A stretch of DNA of 64,000 nucleotides, taken from positions 176,158,247-176,222,246 of the forward strand of contig CP136064.1 in assembly GCA_032622095.1 (NCBI GenBank). Direction: 5' to 3'. The DNA is from Siphonodentalium dalli. Lineage: Eukaryota; Mollusca; Scaphopoda; Gadilida; Siphonodentaliidae. This document shows, in pieces, positions 1 to 10,573 of this stretch. The position numbers and the translations under genes were made by a program. Numbering within the stretch: the stretch's first letter is position 1; each line of letters begins with the position of its first letter. The notes below the pieces were generated by a model that saw only the letters and a list, made by a program, of their open reading frames with translations, searched no databases and had not been told where the DNA came from.

Positions 1-120
1 GAGTATTGACAGTTAACTATTAAAAATTATAATCGATAAAGTATGTCTTTATTTAAAATCAGCAGAGGGTATTTTAATAATTCTTTGTTTTCTGGCTATT
101 TTCACCAAACCTGCAAATTG

Positions 121-297
121 TGTGTCTGTCATTTGCAGAATGAGGTAACCAGAGTGTGAATTTAGTGAAGCTATCACACATGGTGGGTGTAGCATCACCA
201 AACTCACCCTCTGGAGACCTAATTCTGCTTAGGCCTCAACTGCTATGGGAGACCTAGAATCAGATTGATGTTTCCCAGTTGATGTTTGTGATGTTCA
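121..297 (+). mobile_element. Palindromic transposon family D, copy 1
   Basis: Starts GTCTGTCATTTGCAGAATGA and turns back at about 190 through CATCACCAAACTCACCCTCT to ATTCTGCTTAGGCCTCAAC. The arms pair imperfectly. The asymmetric tail (GGAGACCTAGAATCAGATTG) recurs inverted at 49548-49610, which defines this family as about 180 bp. Confidence 0.6.
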
Positions 298-868
298 CCT
301 TTATCAATTGGCGATAAAACATAATATAATGGCTTGCTTCTTAGGTCTATCAGATCATGTTTGTGGCTGATGTACCAAAACTGGTTATTCACCTTTGAAT
401 TCTCAACGAGTCATGCCCTTATCGTATAATCAATCGATCGCGATTAAGTTTATTTAAGAAATAACTCTTTTCATTTGGTTTATGAAGTTATAACCGAAAA
501 GTTTGAAGACAAATTCTATAATGCACATAGCACGTTATAGTGAGGATTGTGAAGTGTTACCTTCAATTTTTTCTTTATAACTCATTAAATAAAAAGTTAT
601 TTCTTTAAATTAGTATATTTCCATAAAATCAACAAGTTCTTAGAAACATCAATTATTTCTTGGGAACAATCACATGTCAATCACACACAAAACTTTGTAT
701 TCATCACTTTCATTGGTCAGTCAGTTGACTCAACCGGGTTGGCATTTTTCCAAACCCGTTAGGGTTGCTGTCCTGAAAATAGTGTGCACACCTTTGCTAT
801 TTGATGTATAACCTTACTGCCTAATTATGCGATAACCAATTGTTTTACAGTATTCTGTGAATTGTCAG
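298..868. other. AT-rich spacer, nothing recognised
   Basis: No reading frame, inverted repeat or tandem pattern stood out between the family D and family B elements. Confidence 0.5.
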
Positions 869-1131
869 TTAACCCTTCCATGACTGAAGCCTCCTGAAAT
901 TTTGCAAACACACTGTGCCAATGCATTCTCTTTTATATGCCAGTCTCCCACAGGGAGCTTTGCATATATAAGAGAATACATTGGCTAAACAATATTTACC
1001 TTGACCTTGGAAGCCAGTACATTCTCTTATATATGCGAGGCTCCCTATGGGAGACTTGCATATATAGGATAATGCACTGGCACAGGATCTTTAATGCTAC
1101 ACCAGCGCCACTCCCATCATGAAAGGGTTTA
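869..1131 (+). mobile_element. Foldback transposon family B, copy 1
   Basis: Bounded by TTAACCCTTCCATGA and TCATGAAAGGGTTT. Inside are two hairpins built on ATTCTCTTATATATGCGAG and its complement, separated by a conserved CAATATTTACCTTGACCTTG spacer. Other copies are at 2719, 8906, 10141, 45482 and 56853. Confidence 0.75.
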
Positions 1132-1402
1132 AGATTCAATTATTGGGATATCTTTTCCCTGTCTATTAAATCAGCCTGTTACAGGATTTCGGGAATCGAC
1201 AGATTATAATTGAATTTTTGAAGTTAAATTGAAGTTTTTTACTATTATTCCGGATATGATAATGTTATATTGGATCGTTACTGATAATTGTTCCATTGTA
1301 TTGTATTTGTGTTCTTGTCTTGTAATTAATGTAAGTTCCAATATTTGGAACAAACTACCGGAAAGTTTTAATTTGTATATAGTGTATATATATTTTCTCA
1401 CG

Positions 1403-2152
1403 TACCTTACTCGTATTTAAATTCGCGCAGTACTATTTTTTGCTCAGATTTAAATTCGCGCACCATGCTGCGTGAATTCAAAACTGATAAACATATTTTA
1501 GGAAAGCTCCTGTGTTTGATGACAGTGTCAGTTCTTAATCGCTCCTAAAGATACGTGTGTGTAGTAAAGACCATCACGATGGACATTTACATCGAATAGA
1601 ACATAGCTGCCTTATAATTTTGTTGTGAAGATGGGTGTATATGATCCAAGTAATTATTCTGATATTTAAGCAGATATGTGGATCATTGAATTGAGCTCAA
1701 AAGTAAAACCAAAACCGAGTAGGCTGATGACTTCCAAAAAAAAATGGTTGCTGGTATTTTAAATAGTTGGGTTCACATAAATAACTAAAGACTGTTACAT
1801 GACCACTGCTCCACTCAATGCATGGTTGTGGGTATGAAGACGTGCTTTTGTGCACCTTCACTCTGAAATATGTGTGTTTTTACAAGCATTGAAACGTAGA
1901 AGACTATACAATTATTTATCGCTTTATATGCTTTAAATAAATGGTATTGAGCTTGGTTGTCCGAATATGAATATAATCACTCCAATCTTCCGTAATACAT
2001 GTATATGTAACTCACGAACATATAACCCTCTTATTTTCCCACGCGGTTTGGTATAAATTTAGGAGTCATACTATTTTTCGCTCAGTTTTAAATTTGCGCA
2101 CCGATGGGTGTGCGAAAAATAGCACTGCGCGAATTTAAATACGAGTAAGGTA
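1403..2152. mobile_element. 750 bp element with ~38 bp terminal inverted repeats
   Basis: TACCTTACTCGTATTTAAAT... at 1403 and its complement ending at 2152 agree over about 38 bp (through CGCGCAGT.CTATTTTT). Each end also carries a second, inner copy of the CAGTTTTAAATTTGCGCACC-type word. TA at both outer edges suggests a TA target duplication as in Tc1/mariner-type elements. No transposase frame inside: non-autonomous. Confidence 0.7.
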
Positions 2153-2224
2153 TCATGTATAATGGCTGAGAATAAAGCATTACTTACTTACTTTACTAAT
2201 CACTGGTATTTACTTATGTTTCAG

Positions 2225-2272
2225 ACAAGTCATTGGGAGAAGCATTTAGAAGAATGTCGCAGTTCAAGATAA
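2225..2272 (+). CDS. Possible terminal exon of an unknown gene (doubtful)
   Basis: An acceptor-like TTACTTATGTTTCAG is followed by a phase-0 reading TSHWEKHLEECRSSR and TAA. HWEKHLEEC resembles the H-x3-C half of a small C2HC/UBZ-type zinc finger, and the peptide does not look like random AT-rich translation. No companion exons were recognised upstream in the window, so this could equally be chance. Confidence 0.2.
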   Translation, partial: TSHWEKHLEECRSSR

Positions 2273-2664
2273 TATATCACCCAATCACCACAACAGAAAC
2301 ATTCTCTGTCATTGGTTGACTGTGCTATAAATCCTGCCCCTAAATGTGATAGTCACTGTTTGTCGTCTGTCATTGATGCATCTAGTTAACTCTGATCATT
2401 GTATTATATGAAGACATATATTTAGAAGTTATTGCCCCTAAGTTGTTATTATGATGAAAATATATTTGTTTCTCTGCAAATTATGTTTCAAGGATTATGA
2501 TTCAGATTGAACTTTTTTGTCATTTCATGATTTTGTGGAGAATTTAATCTATATGTTTGGTATATACATGTAAGATAGTGACTTCCACCGAATTAGTTAA
2601 GTTTGAATTGTTTCATTGACAGGATACCCAGGATCTTGAAATGCTGACTTGGGTAGGCATGATC

Positions 2665-2696
2665 TACAGTAATACCCTATTTAGGGCATTACTGTA
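2665..2696. mobile_element. Family A palindrome, minimal 32 bp form
   Basis: TACAGTAATACCCTATTTAG followed by GGCATTACTGTA: only the two terminal inverted repeats of family A, fused. Confidence 0.6.
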
Positions 2697-2718
2697 TGAA
2701 ACATGGTACCCGATGTGT

Positions 2719-2963
2719 TTAACCCTTCCATGAATTTTGTGAAACCATGTGCCAATTCATTCTCTTATATATGCGAGGCTCTCAGGGAGCCTCGTATATA
2801 CAAGAGAATACATTGGCCAAACAATATTTATCTTGAGCTTGTAAGCCAGTGCATTACCTTACATATACAAGGTTCCCTATGGGAGACTCACATATATAAG
2901 AGATTACATTGGCACAGGATCTTTAATGCTGCACCAGTGCGGCTCCCATCACGAAAGGGTTAA
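2719..2963 (+). mobile_element. Foldback transposon family B, copy 2
   Basis: TTAACCCTTCCATGA... to CACGAAAGGGTTAA, with both internal TATATATGCGAGGCTC hairpins and the CAATATTTATCTTGAGCTTG spacer. The open frame through it is a by-product of the hairpins. Confidence 0.75.
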
Positions 2964-3791
2964 ATCTCACAATTACAAGAATTTAAATATATTTTTATTT
3001 GGTTAAATAGGAGAATAATTTCGAACTTCGTCCAAAGAAATGAAAGCCCTATAACGGAACTGATGACAGAACATTACCAGCTGTAATCTTATTTTAGACT
3101 ATGACATGTAGCAGATATCATATTGGGAATAAGAAGAATTGTCTTTTATTTAGCTAATTAAACTGTTGGCATCGCCAAATAATGGTTTCAACTTGCTGTG
3201 ATTATATCCAAAAAAAGTGATAATAAATAAATAACTTTTATTTTAAAATTACATGAAGTGAGCATCACATGATCCCTCAATAAATTAAATTTGTTTAATA
3301 TGCCAGAAACATTGGCTTGACATGAAAAATCTATTCATATGTATAAGTTATGTTCTCATGTATGTTAAGCTGATGGCCAGCACTAGGCCTTCAATGTAAA
3401 ATTGCAGGAAAATTTGTTTACTGTGTCTGGCAAAAATAGAGAATAAAGATGTATTCAGGGTTACAGTTACAACAACAACATAACAAATTTAAATCGTTTT
3501 CTGTTTTGTTTTGCTGAAAAAAAAGGTTGCGAACCATGTACAACATATGAACTAGATCTATATTAAATACCGAAGAATATCATTTTGTTCATTTAAAATT
3601 AACAAAATAATTTTTGGGGTCCCTCTAAAATATCGAAACAATATCAAATAAATGCATCAAACAAAATAGTGTCTTCATGTACCACTCCTCGTTCCGGACA
3701 TTATTTTATACTATAAATAATGAACGAAAGATAAAATAGGTTTTGTAAAAACCCTGAATACATCTTTAATTGCAGGCTAAAAGGCAGACTT
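2964..3791. other. AT-rich spacer, nothing recognised
   Basis: AATAAATAAATAAC near 3225 could serve as a poly(A) signal for an upstream gene, but none is established. Confidence 0.4.
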
Positions 3792-4051
3792 TTAATCCTT
3801 TCTATACTAAATGGAATCTCCCAGTCAGTTAAAAAATGTACATCAGAATGGTCTACTATTCAGTTGGAGGGTTAAGGTGGTAAAAGCAGACGACAGGTAA
3901 ATAAAAGTGCAGTAGGAGCCCTATTTATTGAGGGAAACGTTTAGATAAAAAGTTCAACAAACGACAGTGGAACATATTAACTAAACTTATTATCTGAATA
4001 TTTCATATGGGATAACTACTCATCAATGATGCTTTAGTATAGAAAGGGTGA
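3792..4051 (+). mobile_element. TIR transposon family C, copy 1
   Basis: Begins TTAATCCTTTCTATACTAAA and ends TTTAGTATAGAAAGGGTGA. Internal landmarks are GTTTAGATAAAAAGTTCAAC and a TCATCAATGATG tail. Other copies are at 7987, 12074 and 56004. Confidence 0.65.
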
Positions 4052-4140
4052 AACCGGCGTGCAATTTCTAACACATTTTCAAGTGACTAAGCGAGTGACT
4101 TGATCATTTTAATTCAGTCATTTATGGAGTGTGTATCATG

Positions 4141-4356
4141 TACAGTAATGCCCTAAATAATCGACTCCTTAACCACAGCAGAATTATGGGTAATTTTTCA
4201 GGATTTAGTCGGAAATATGGCTTGTTGCCATTCATTGGAAAGCTCTCGGGGGAGCTTTCCGATGAATGGCAACAAGCCATATTTCCGACTAAATCCTGAA
4301 AAATTACCCATAATTCTGCTGTGGTTAAGGAGTCGATTATTTAGAGCATTACTGTA
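4141..4356. mobile_element. Family A palindromic transposon, full length
   Basis: 216 bp that folds along its whole length. The two ~107 bp arms differ at only about three positions, and the turn is at GCTCTCGGGGGAGC. It starts TACAGTAATGCCCTAA and ends in GAGCATTACTGTA. Ends in CAGT with flanking TA fit a Tc1/mariner/pogo-type non-autonomous element. Confidence 0.8.
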
Positions 4357-4358
4357 AA

Positions 4359-5293
4359 CAGGGTTCATACAGCTGCTTGAAACCTTGAAAGTACTTGAAT
4401 TGGACTTCACTGTATGCAGGCCTTGAAAAAACAGTTTTTCAGTAGGGTACTTGACAGTCTCTTTGAAAAGCCAATGAATATCCTAACGGATGTACGTCTC
4501 AAGAAGTGTCCATTATATTTCATTTCTATGACGACGTGGCATTCCCAACATGACGTACCGGTAATAAACCGTTTCCAAATATGGAGTGTATTTCTGACAT
4601 AGTAAATGTATGTGAGAATAGTAGTATTTAGAAATAGTTATAAATACAACAACATGATGTGAAAGATGAATCAGTCGTTGACTGATAAAAACTCGAAGAT
4701 GATGTCTCCTATATTGCGATGAGTAAAATGAATTATTGATATATCGCCTGTATTAAGTTTTCCAACAATAGTTGAGTTGCGTGGGGAAATTGTCGAATGC
4801 ATTGACCTCAGATCTGTGAAGTGATCTGTTATACCATAAACCAATAAAATCGCACATAGTCTGTGCCGCTCTCCAAATAAATGGAGGCAATCTCTTCAAA
4901 ACGGAACCTAATTATAATAGAGTTCTAGAGACGTACATCCGATATAGGATTTTCGCCAGCTTTCCAAAGAGACTGGATACTTGATAAGTGTTTGAATAAT
5001 AGTAATGGGAGGTTTAACTTCCCTAGATTGAGCCATGTTTTTTACTAAGACTAACAAGTTATATGAAATTGTTCTTTTTACAGTTAATTAATAAATGTTA
5101 TATTAATGGAAAATGTTACAATGCATACACTGTTGCATAAGCTAAGCTTGCAAATTTCATCCTTTTGTATGATGAATTCAATGAATTGTAAATGTGTGAC
5201 TATTGCAATTGTATTACCCTAAATCTGTGTTGAGTGCGGTCCTTGAAAATGCTTGTGGAATCCTAAGAAAGTCCTGGAAGTGTATGAATCCTG
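4359..5293. mobile_element. 935 bp hAT-like non-autonomous element
   Basis: CAGGGTTCATACAGCTGCTT on the left is mirrored by GTGTATGAATCCTG on the right. The flanking TGTAAA occurs on both sides. CAGGG termini are typical of hAT elements. An inner inverted pair (4450-4501 and about 4929-4986, around CGGATGTACGTCTC) makes an internal foldback. No transposase seen. It starts 3 bp after a family A palindrome. Confidence 0.55.
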
Positions 5294-6907
5294 TGTAAAT
5301 TTCTGAACCAACGAAGTATTTTCATCGAACACTGGCAAGAACCTATTCGCTCACATTCCTGAAACATTCCTCACTTCATTATTGTCTTTGTAAATAAACA
5401 GACAAATATTTATCATATCTTTGTAAATATCCAGATTACTATTTTTATGGAGTTACTATTTTTGTGCCTTGCTCAATTTCGTGATATTAATATATGTACA
5501 TCTCTGAGCTCATTCCATACATAATATCTGTCCTTAGTTCATCTTCATAATATTAGTATTTTATAATACATGTATATATTCTATTAAATAGGGCTACTTG
5601 TTTGGTTCATAAAGTTGTTGCACAATCAAGTTCATGTACCTGTAATATAATTATTCAATTCATTGTTCACAAATTTATGCTCTTATACTTTACGGTATCA
5701 ATTAGTACCATTGAGTGTTCTTAATGCTTCTATTACTGAATGGAATCTCCGATTCAGTTCTAAGCGTGTACATTGGAATAATCCATTCTTCATATGTATC
5801 CTTGATTGCAAATTATTTTTGGTTATTTCCAAAATAAATTATGTCTTTGATCGCAAAATATGTACAATTATTTCTAACATAAAATATCAATTAAAAATAA
5901 ATAAAACACATAAAGGAAACTAACGTGCTATTTATATCATTATGTATATTTTTTCACCCGAATCCTATCAGTGCTCAACATATCAAGACATTACACTAAA
6001 AGTAGATTATTCTACGCACAAATTGCAATATGAATTCCTTACAGTGGGCATTTTTTGAGTGTTTTAAATGAAATGTTTGTTTTTATGACTGTTTTTCATC
6101 GAGGCCACACATTCCACTGTCATTGAGAATCAGCACTTCTCCGATGATTAAAATTCAGATATCGAATCGGGACTTCTCCGGATGCTTGCCACCGGCACAT
6201 ATCATAGGTTCTCAAGTCGGTCGCGAGCTTAGTTTACAAGGCATTTCAGAAATGTCAGTGTGCATTTTGAAAGAAAGTAACATCACATTTCCGATTCTGT
6301 GGTTTTATTATTTATATATTCCGATTAAGTTTTCGTAATTTGTTTGCCATTAATCATTAATCCAGATGCGAGTTGAAATCAGGCAGACAGATTCGTGACG
6401 TGATCATGTGCCACTATTTAGCATCTATATGTACACCCACAATTGTGCATATTAATAGGGCACATATAGAGCTATATGTCCGATAGCACAATTAAACAGT
6501 TACCGATTGAACATAAAATTCTAGACAGCCTACGCCAGGCCATGTTTTGGATAGTTTGTCTACTGTACACTTTTTGACAATACCTAAGTGAACCAACCTG
6601 ATATTTTAAGGCAATAGGCATGTTGCGACAAATATGGCAGATGCATGAACGAAATTTCATCACTACAAATGTGTCAATGATAGGGTCAAATTTTATAATT
6701 TAATCGGGGTACTGATTTGTTGTCATCACTCCGGCGATATTGACATCAAATCGAATCTCAAATATTCACAGGGCCCTAACAAAAGATATACGTGTATGGG
6801 AAAAACTTTGACATAAGGGCTGCTTCTGGTTTTCATTTTTGACAATTTAATAAAAGAAAGACAATATCATAAGATTACATAGTCTTGCTCGATGTGGATA
6901 ATATTGT
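5294..6907. other. Spacer with only a possible family C fragment
   Basis: Apart from the 5713-5805 fragment I see no gene-like frame or repeat. Short open frames here lack family motifs. Confidence 0.4.
5713..5805 (+). repeat. Possible left fragment of a family C element
   Basis: ACTGAATGGAATCTCCGATT...CAGTTCTAAG.GTGTACATTGGAATAATCCATTC resembles the first ~90 bp of family C. No right end was found. Confidence 0.3.
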
Positions 6908-7128
6908 TATACAGTAATGCTGTAAATAATCGACTCCTTAACCACAGCAGAATTATGGGTAATTTTTCAGGATTTAGTCAGAAATATGGCTTGTTGCCAT
7001 TGATCGGAAAGCTCTCACTGAGCGCTCTCCGATGAATGGCAACAAGCCATATTTCCGACTAAATCCTGATAAATTACCCATAATTCTGCTGTGGTTAAGG
7101 AGTCGATTATTTACAGCATTACTGTATA
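6908..7128. mobile_element. Family A palindromic transposon, full length
   Basis: TATACAGTAATGCTGTAAAT to ATTTACAGCATTACTGTATA. The arms are near identical; the turn is at CTCTCACTGAGCGCTCT. The terminal CCC is replaced by CTG on both arms, so the two arms share the variant. Confidence 0.8.
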
Positions 7129-7623
7129 CCCATTCTTTGATATCCTGAAATTTTTGTTAAAATGTTTTCATAGATGGGGCTGGTTGGTATTGAAACACAA
7201 AAACTTTATCTCAATGACAGATGTAATGGATGGCCAAATTGTTTATTATATGACTAGCATTATTTGCACCATAATTTTAAATTATTATAAATATTCAGGA
7301 ATGAGGCATTGGTAATTTCATGGTTCATGGTATTCAGCATCTAATCACTTGGCTTTAAGGCCCAATTTATTCAAAAGTACTTCACACTAAGTATCTAAGA
7401 GTCACCTTATCAGTGAATGTTCAAAATTGAAAAAAAAAATTGCTTCATATATCGTTCATAGTAACTCAACAAGATGATGACAACTGAATTTGATAAGAGA
7501 GAAGGCCAATATTATCCAAGGCAAATGTTGATCTCTGTTAGGAGATCAATGTTTATAGTGTCTATAGTCTAGCCATATAATAAACCTTTTATTACTAGAG
7601 TTAAGTGAATTGTGTCTTCACAT

Positions 7624-7798
7624 TACAGTAATGCCCTAAGAAATCGACTCCTTAACCACAGCAGAATTATGGGTAACTTTTCAGGATTTAGTCGGAAATA
7701 TGGCTTGTTGCCATTCATCGGAAAGCTCTCCCCGAGAGCTTTCCGATGAGTGGCAACAAGCCATATTTCAGGAGTCGATTTCTTAGGGCATTACTGTA
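7624..7798. mobile_element. Family A palindrome with a deletion in the right arm
   Basis: The left arm is complete (TACAGTAATGCCCTAAGAAA). The right arm jumps from CAAGCCATATTTC straight to AGGAGTCGATTTCTTAGGG, losing about 44 bp. Confidence 0.75.
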
Positions 7799-7986
7799 CA
7801 TCCCATTGAGAAAGTGAGATTGTGGATAAGTTGCACTACCTGTGGCAGCCTATTTGACCCAGACTCTCATGGTCTCAACTGTATGAAGACCCATGTCATT
7901 TCATTCTAGTGATACTATGCTTGTATATATATATATGCATGTATGAACTCATTGGAAATTTTTGTGAGTTTTACCATATATTGTGA

Positions 7987-8242
7987 TTAACTCTTTCTAT
8001 ACTAAATGGATGCCCCCATCAATTTTAAAATAATAAATAGGAGTGGTCTATTTTCATTTGGAGGGGGTTCAGGATAAATTAGCAGATAACAGTATGATGA
8101 AAAGATAATGCAAGTGCAGAAAATTCATTTTCTTTGTTGGGGAACTGTTCAGATAATAAGTTCAACAAAACGACCCACTTGCTATCTGAACATTTCCTGA
8201 GGGAACTACTCACCAATGAGTATTTATTATAGAAAGGGTTAA
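7987..8242 (+). mobile_element. TIR transposon family C, copy 2
   Basis: TTAACTCTTTCTATACTAAA to TTATTATAGAAAGGGTTAA, with AGATAATAAGTTCAACAAAA inside. Confidence 0.7.
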
Positions 8243-8905
8243 TATATTATAGTAGTGTGATGAGTAGAATTATCAAGCAAACCATGTGGATAGATTGTAA
8301 CAATAATTATAGCATATTATTTAAGATGACCTTTTCATATAATTTGATGTACTCATTTCTGTTTAATTAACCCTATGTTCACTGATAGTGGATTGAAGGC
8401 AAGCATATCATTCATAAACATGCCTATATTAGCTGTGTACTGGTAAGTATGTATCAATATACAGAATATATATTTGCAATTGTTCAAACTGAACAAAAGA
8501 AAAAAAATATTATGAAAACTACTACTGTGAAACCAGTAAGTTCAGATGTCATTTTAATTTGTTGGTATTTTATTCAATTATTGTAATGATAATTGCAAGA
8601 AAAAGTACTCTGTTGAAAAGTTATGAAAGTTTCATCACATTGGTGTCTATCCCCTCTGCCCACCCGATGGCAAACCTAGATATCGCTAGAAATTTGCAGA
8701 AAGTCACATTTTTAGTTTAATATCATAAATATAAAGATTTTAAAATTAATTAAATGGAAATGTTTCAGAGTTTTATTCCTATTTTAGCCTTTAGAAACCA
8801 ACTTTCTGTTCTAAGGGTGTTTATATGCTGTGTTCTGTGATATTTATGGTGATGGGGACTAGATGTGATGAACAAGGGGTGTAAAATCAGACAATCCACC
8901 TCAAG
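8243..8905. other. AT-rich spacer, nothing recognised
   Basis: No supported feature. Confidence 0.5.
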
Positions 8906-9771
8906 GTAACCCTTACATGACTGGAGCTTCCCTATACCAATGCATTCTCTTTATATTTGAGTCTCCCATTGGGAGCCTCGCATATATAAGAGAATAAATT
9001 GGGCAAACAATATTTACCTTGACCATGTAAGCCAGTGCATTCTATTCTATATGCAAGGCTCCCTATGCATTGTTTGTATATTTCAATTTATTACTAATTG
9101 GCACAAAATCAGCTTTTTTCCCGATACCAATGGGCATCAAGGATGCAATGTTGAATTGTGAATTTTCCCACACGATGGATTTTTGATATACAGTAATGCC
9201 CTAAGTAATTGACCCCTTAAAGACCCCTTAAAGACATATTATGGACTTGTTCGGGTGCGTGAAACTGATAAGTTAGTACGCGGGTGCTATGCCAACTGTG
9301 AGAATGTACCATTCTACTAACATCACAGAAAAATCTCAAAGAAAGTCACCATACCACTCCATAGATATCATTGTCTGAACTACACATAATTGTAAATATT
9401 TACATCTTGATTCGGGACGCAACAATCAGCAATAAACTAACGCAAATTATTTCGCCATCGAGAGTTATTGCATTTAACTAATATACAAGAATGACGATGT
9501 GTGTGCTGTAAATTTTGGTTAATATTAGTTAAAATAACTACTTTGAGCAAGATTATTCTCCATTTCTATTTGATCGCCCTACCGGAGTGTTTCACATTAA
9601 GAAACTTAGGGCATTACTGTATTATTCTGCAGTCATGTCCATGTGGAATGACGCCAGAATTGCTGCAGTAACAATTTCTTCCGGGTCCGATGCAAAATCG
9701 ACCAGACAATAGATAAGAGAATGCACTGGCACAGGATTCTTAATGCGCAGCTCGCGTCATGAAAGGGTTAA
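8906..9771 (+). mobile_element. Foldback transposon family B, copy 3, split by an insertion
   Basis: The left part, 8906-9069 (GTAACCCTTACATGACTGGA to GAGGCTCCCTATG), and the right part, 9714-9771 (AAGAGAATGCACTGGCACAG to ATGAAAGGGTTAA), together make one family B element. The roughly 645 bp between them is foreign and includes the 433 bp element at 9189. Confidence 0.65.
9189..9621. mobile_element. 433 bp non-palindromic element with family A ends
   Basis: Ends TACAGTAATGCCCTAAG and CTTAGGGCATTACTGTA match family A, but the interior (GGACTTGTTCGGGTGCG..., GATTATTCTCCATTTC...) does not fold back. A related interior recurs inverted at 58622-58982. It may be closer to the parent element. It lies inside family B copy 3. 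Confidence 0.65.
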
Positions 9772-10140
9772 ACACATTTAATATTGCCCAAAACTGTCTG
9801 CTATCTCAAATATGGGATCACAGCAAAACCCACCTTTTTTGCTGGAAGGCCATCATAGTTTTGTCCCAAAAAAAAAAACTCTGTAATACATTCCGATTGT
9901 CATATCTTGAGATATTGGTTGCTATTTGATGTTCACACTGCTCAGCCGATTGGCAACATCTCTCTTTGTTCTGTATTAGCCTCTCAGTGCAATAAATGGC
10001 TTTTTTGACAATATATAGACATAAATAGGTCCTTAATTTTTGCAATATAATTATTATGGGAATAGAAGGAATATATCAACATTTGCATTTAGATGGATCA
10101 TCTGACAATTTCCTGTTTGGTGGCAATGTGACATGTGTTT

Positions 10141-10399
10141 CACACATTCATGACTGGAGCTTCCTGAAATTTTGCGAAAACCCTGTGCCAATGCATTCTC
10201 TTATATATGCGAGTCGCCCATAGGGCTCCTCACATATATAAGAGAAAAAATGTATTGGCCTAACAATATTTACCTTGACCTTGTAAGCCAGTGCATTCTG
10301 TTATATATACGAGGCTCCCTATGGGAGATTCTCATACATATGCACTGACACAGGATCTTTAATGCTGCATCAGCGCAGCTCCAGTCATGAAAGAGTTAA
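10141..10399 (+). mobile_element. Foldback transposon family B, copy 4
   Basis: TTCATGACTGGAGCTTCCTG through two TATATATGCGAG-type hairpins to CAGTCATGAAAGAGTTAA. The left TTAACCC terminus has mutated to CACACATTCATG. Confidence 0.7.
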
Positions 10400-10517
10400 A
10401 GCAGAAAAATAGTGTGCACCCACTCTAGTGTTGTCTAGTTAAACGACAACTCCATCATAGTCACTATCGTGATACCGGAGTTGAACTGGTCCATTCTGTA
10501 ATTCTTTACAATTGGCA

Positions 10518-10573
10518 TATACAGTAATACTCTAAATAATCGACAAGTCGATTATTTAAAGCATTACTGTATA
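10518..10573. mobile_element. Family A palindrome, 56 bp internally deleted form
   Basis: TATACAGTAATACTCTAAAT, then AATCGACAAGTCGATT at the centre, then ATTTAAAGCATTACTGTATA. Only the outer ~26 bp of each arm is kept. Confidence 0.7.

Noticed and set aside
4198-4410. 70-codon minus-strand frame
   Set aside because: Runs through a family A palindrome, so it is hairpin sequence.
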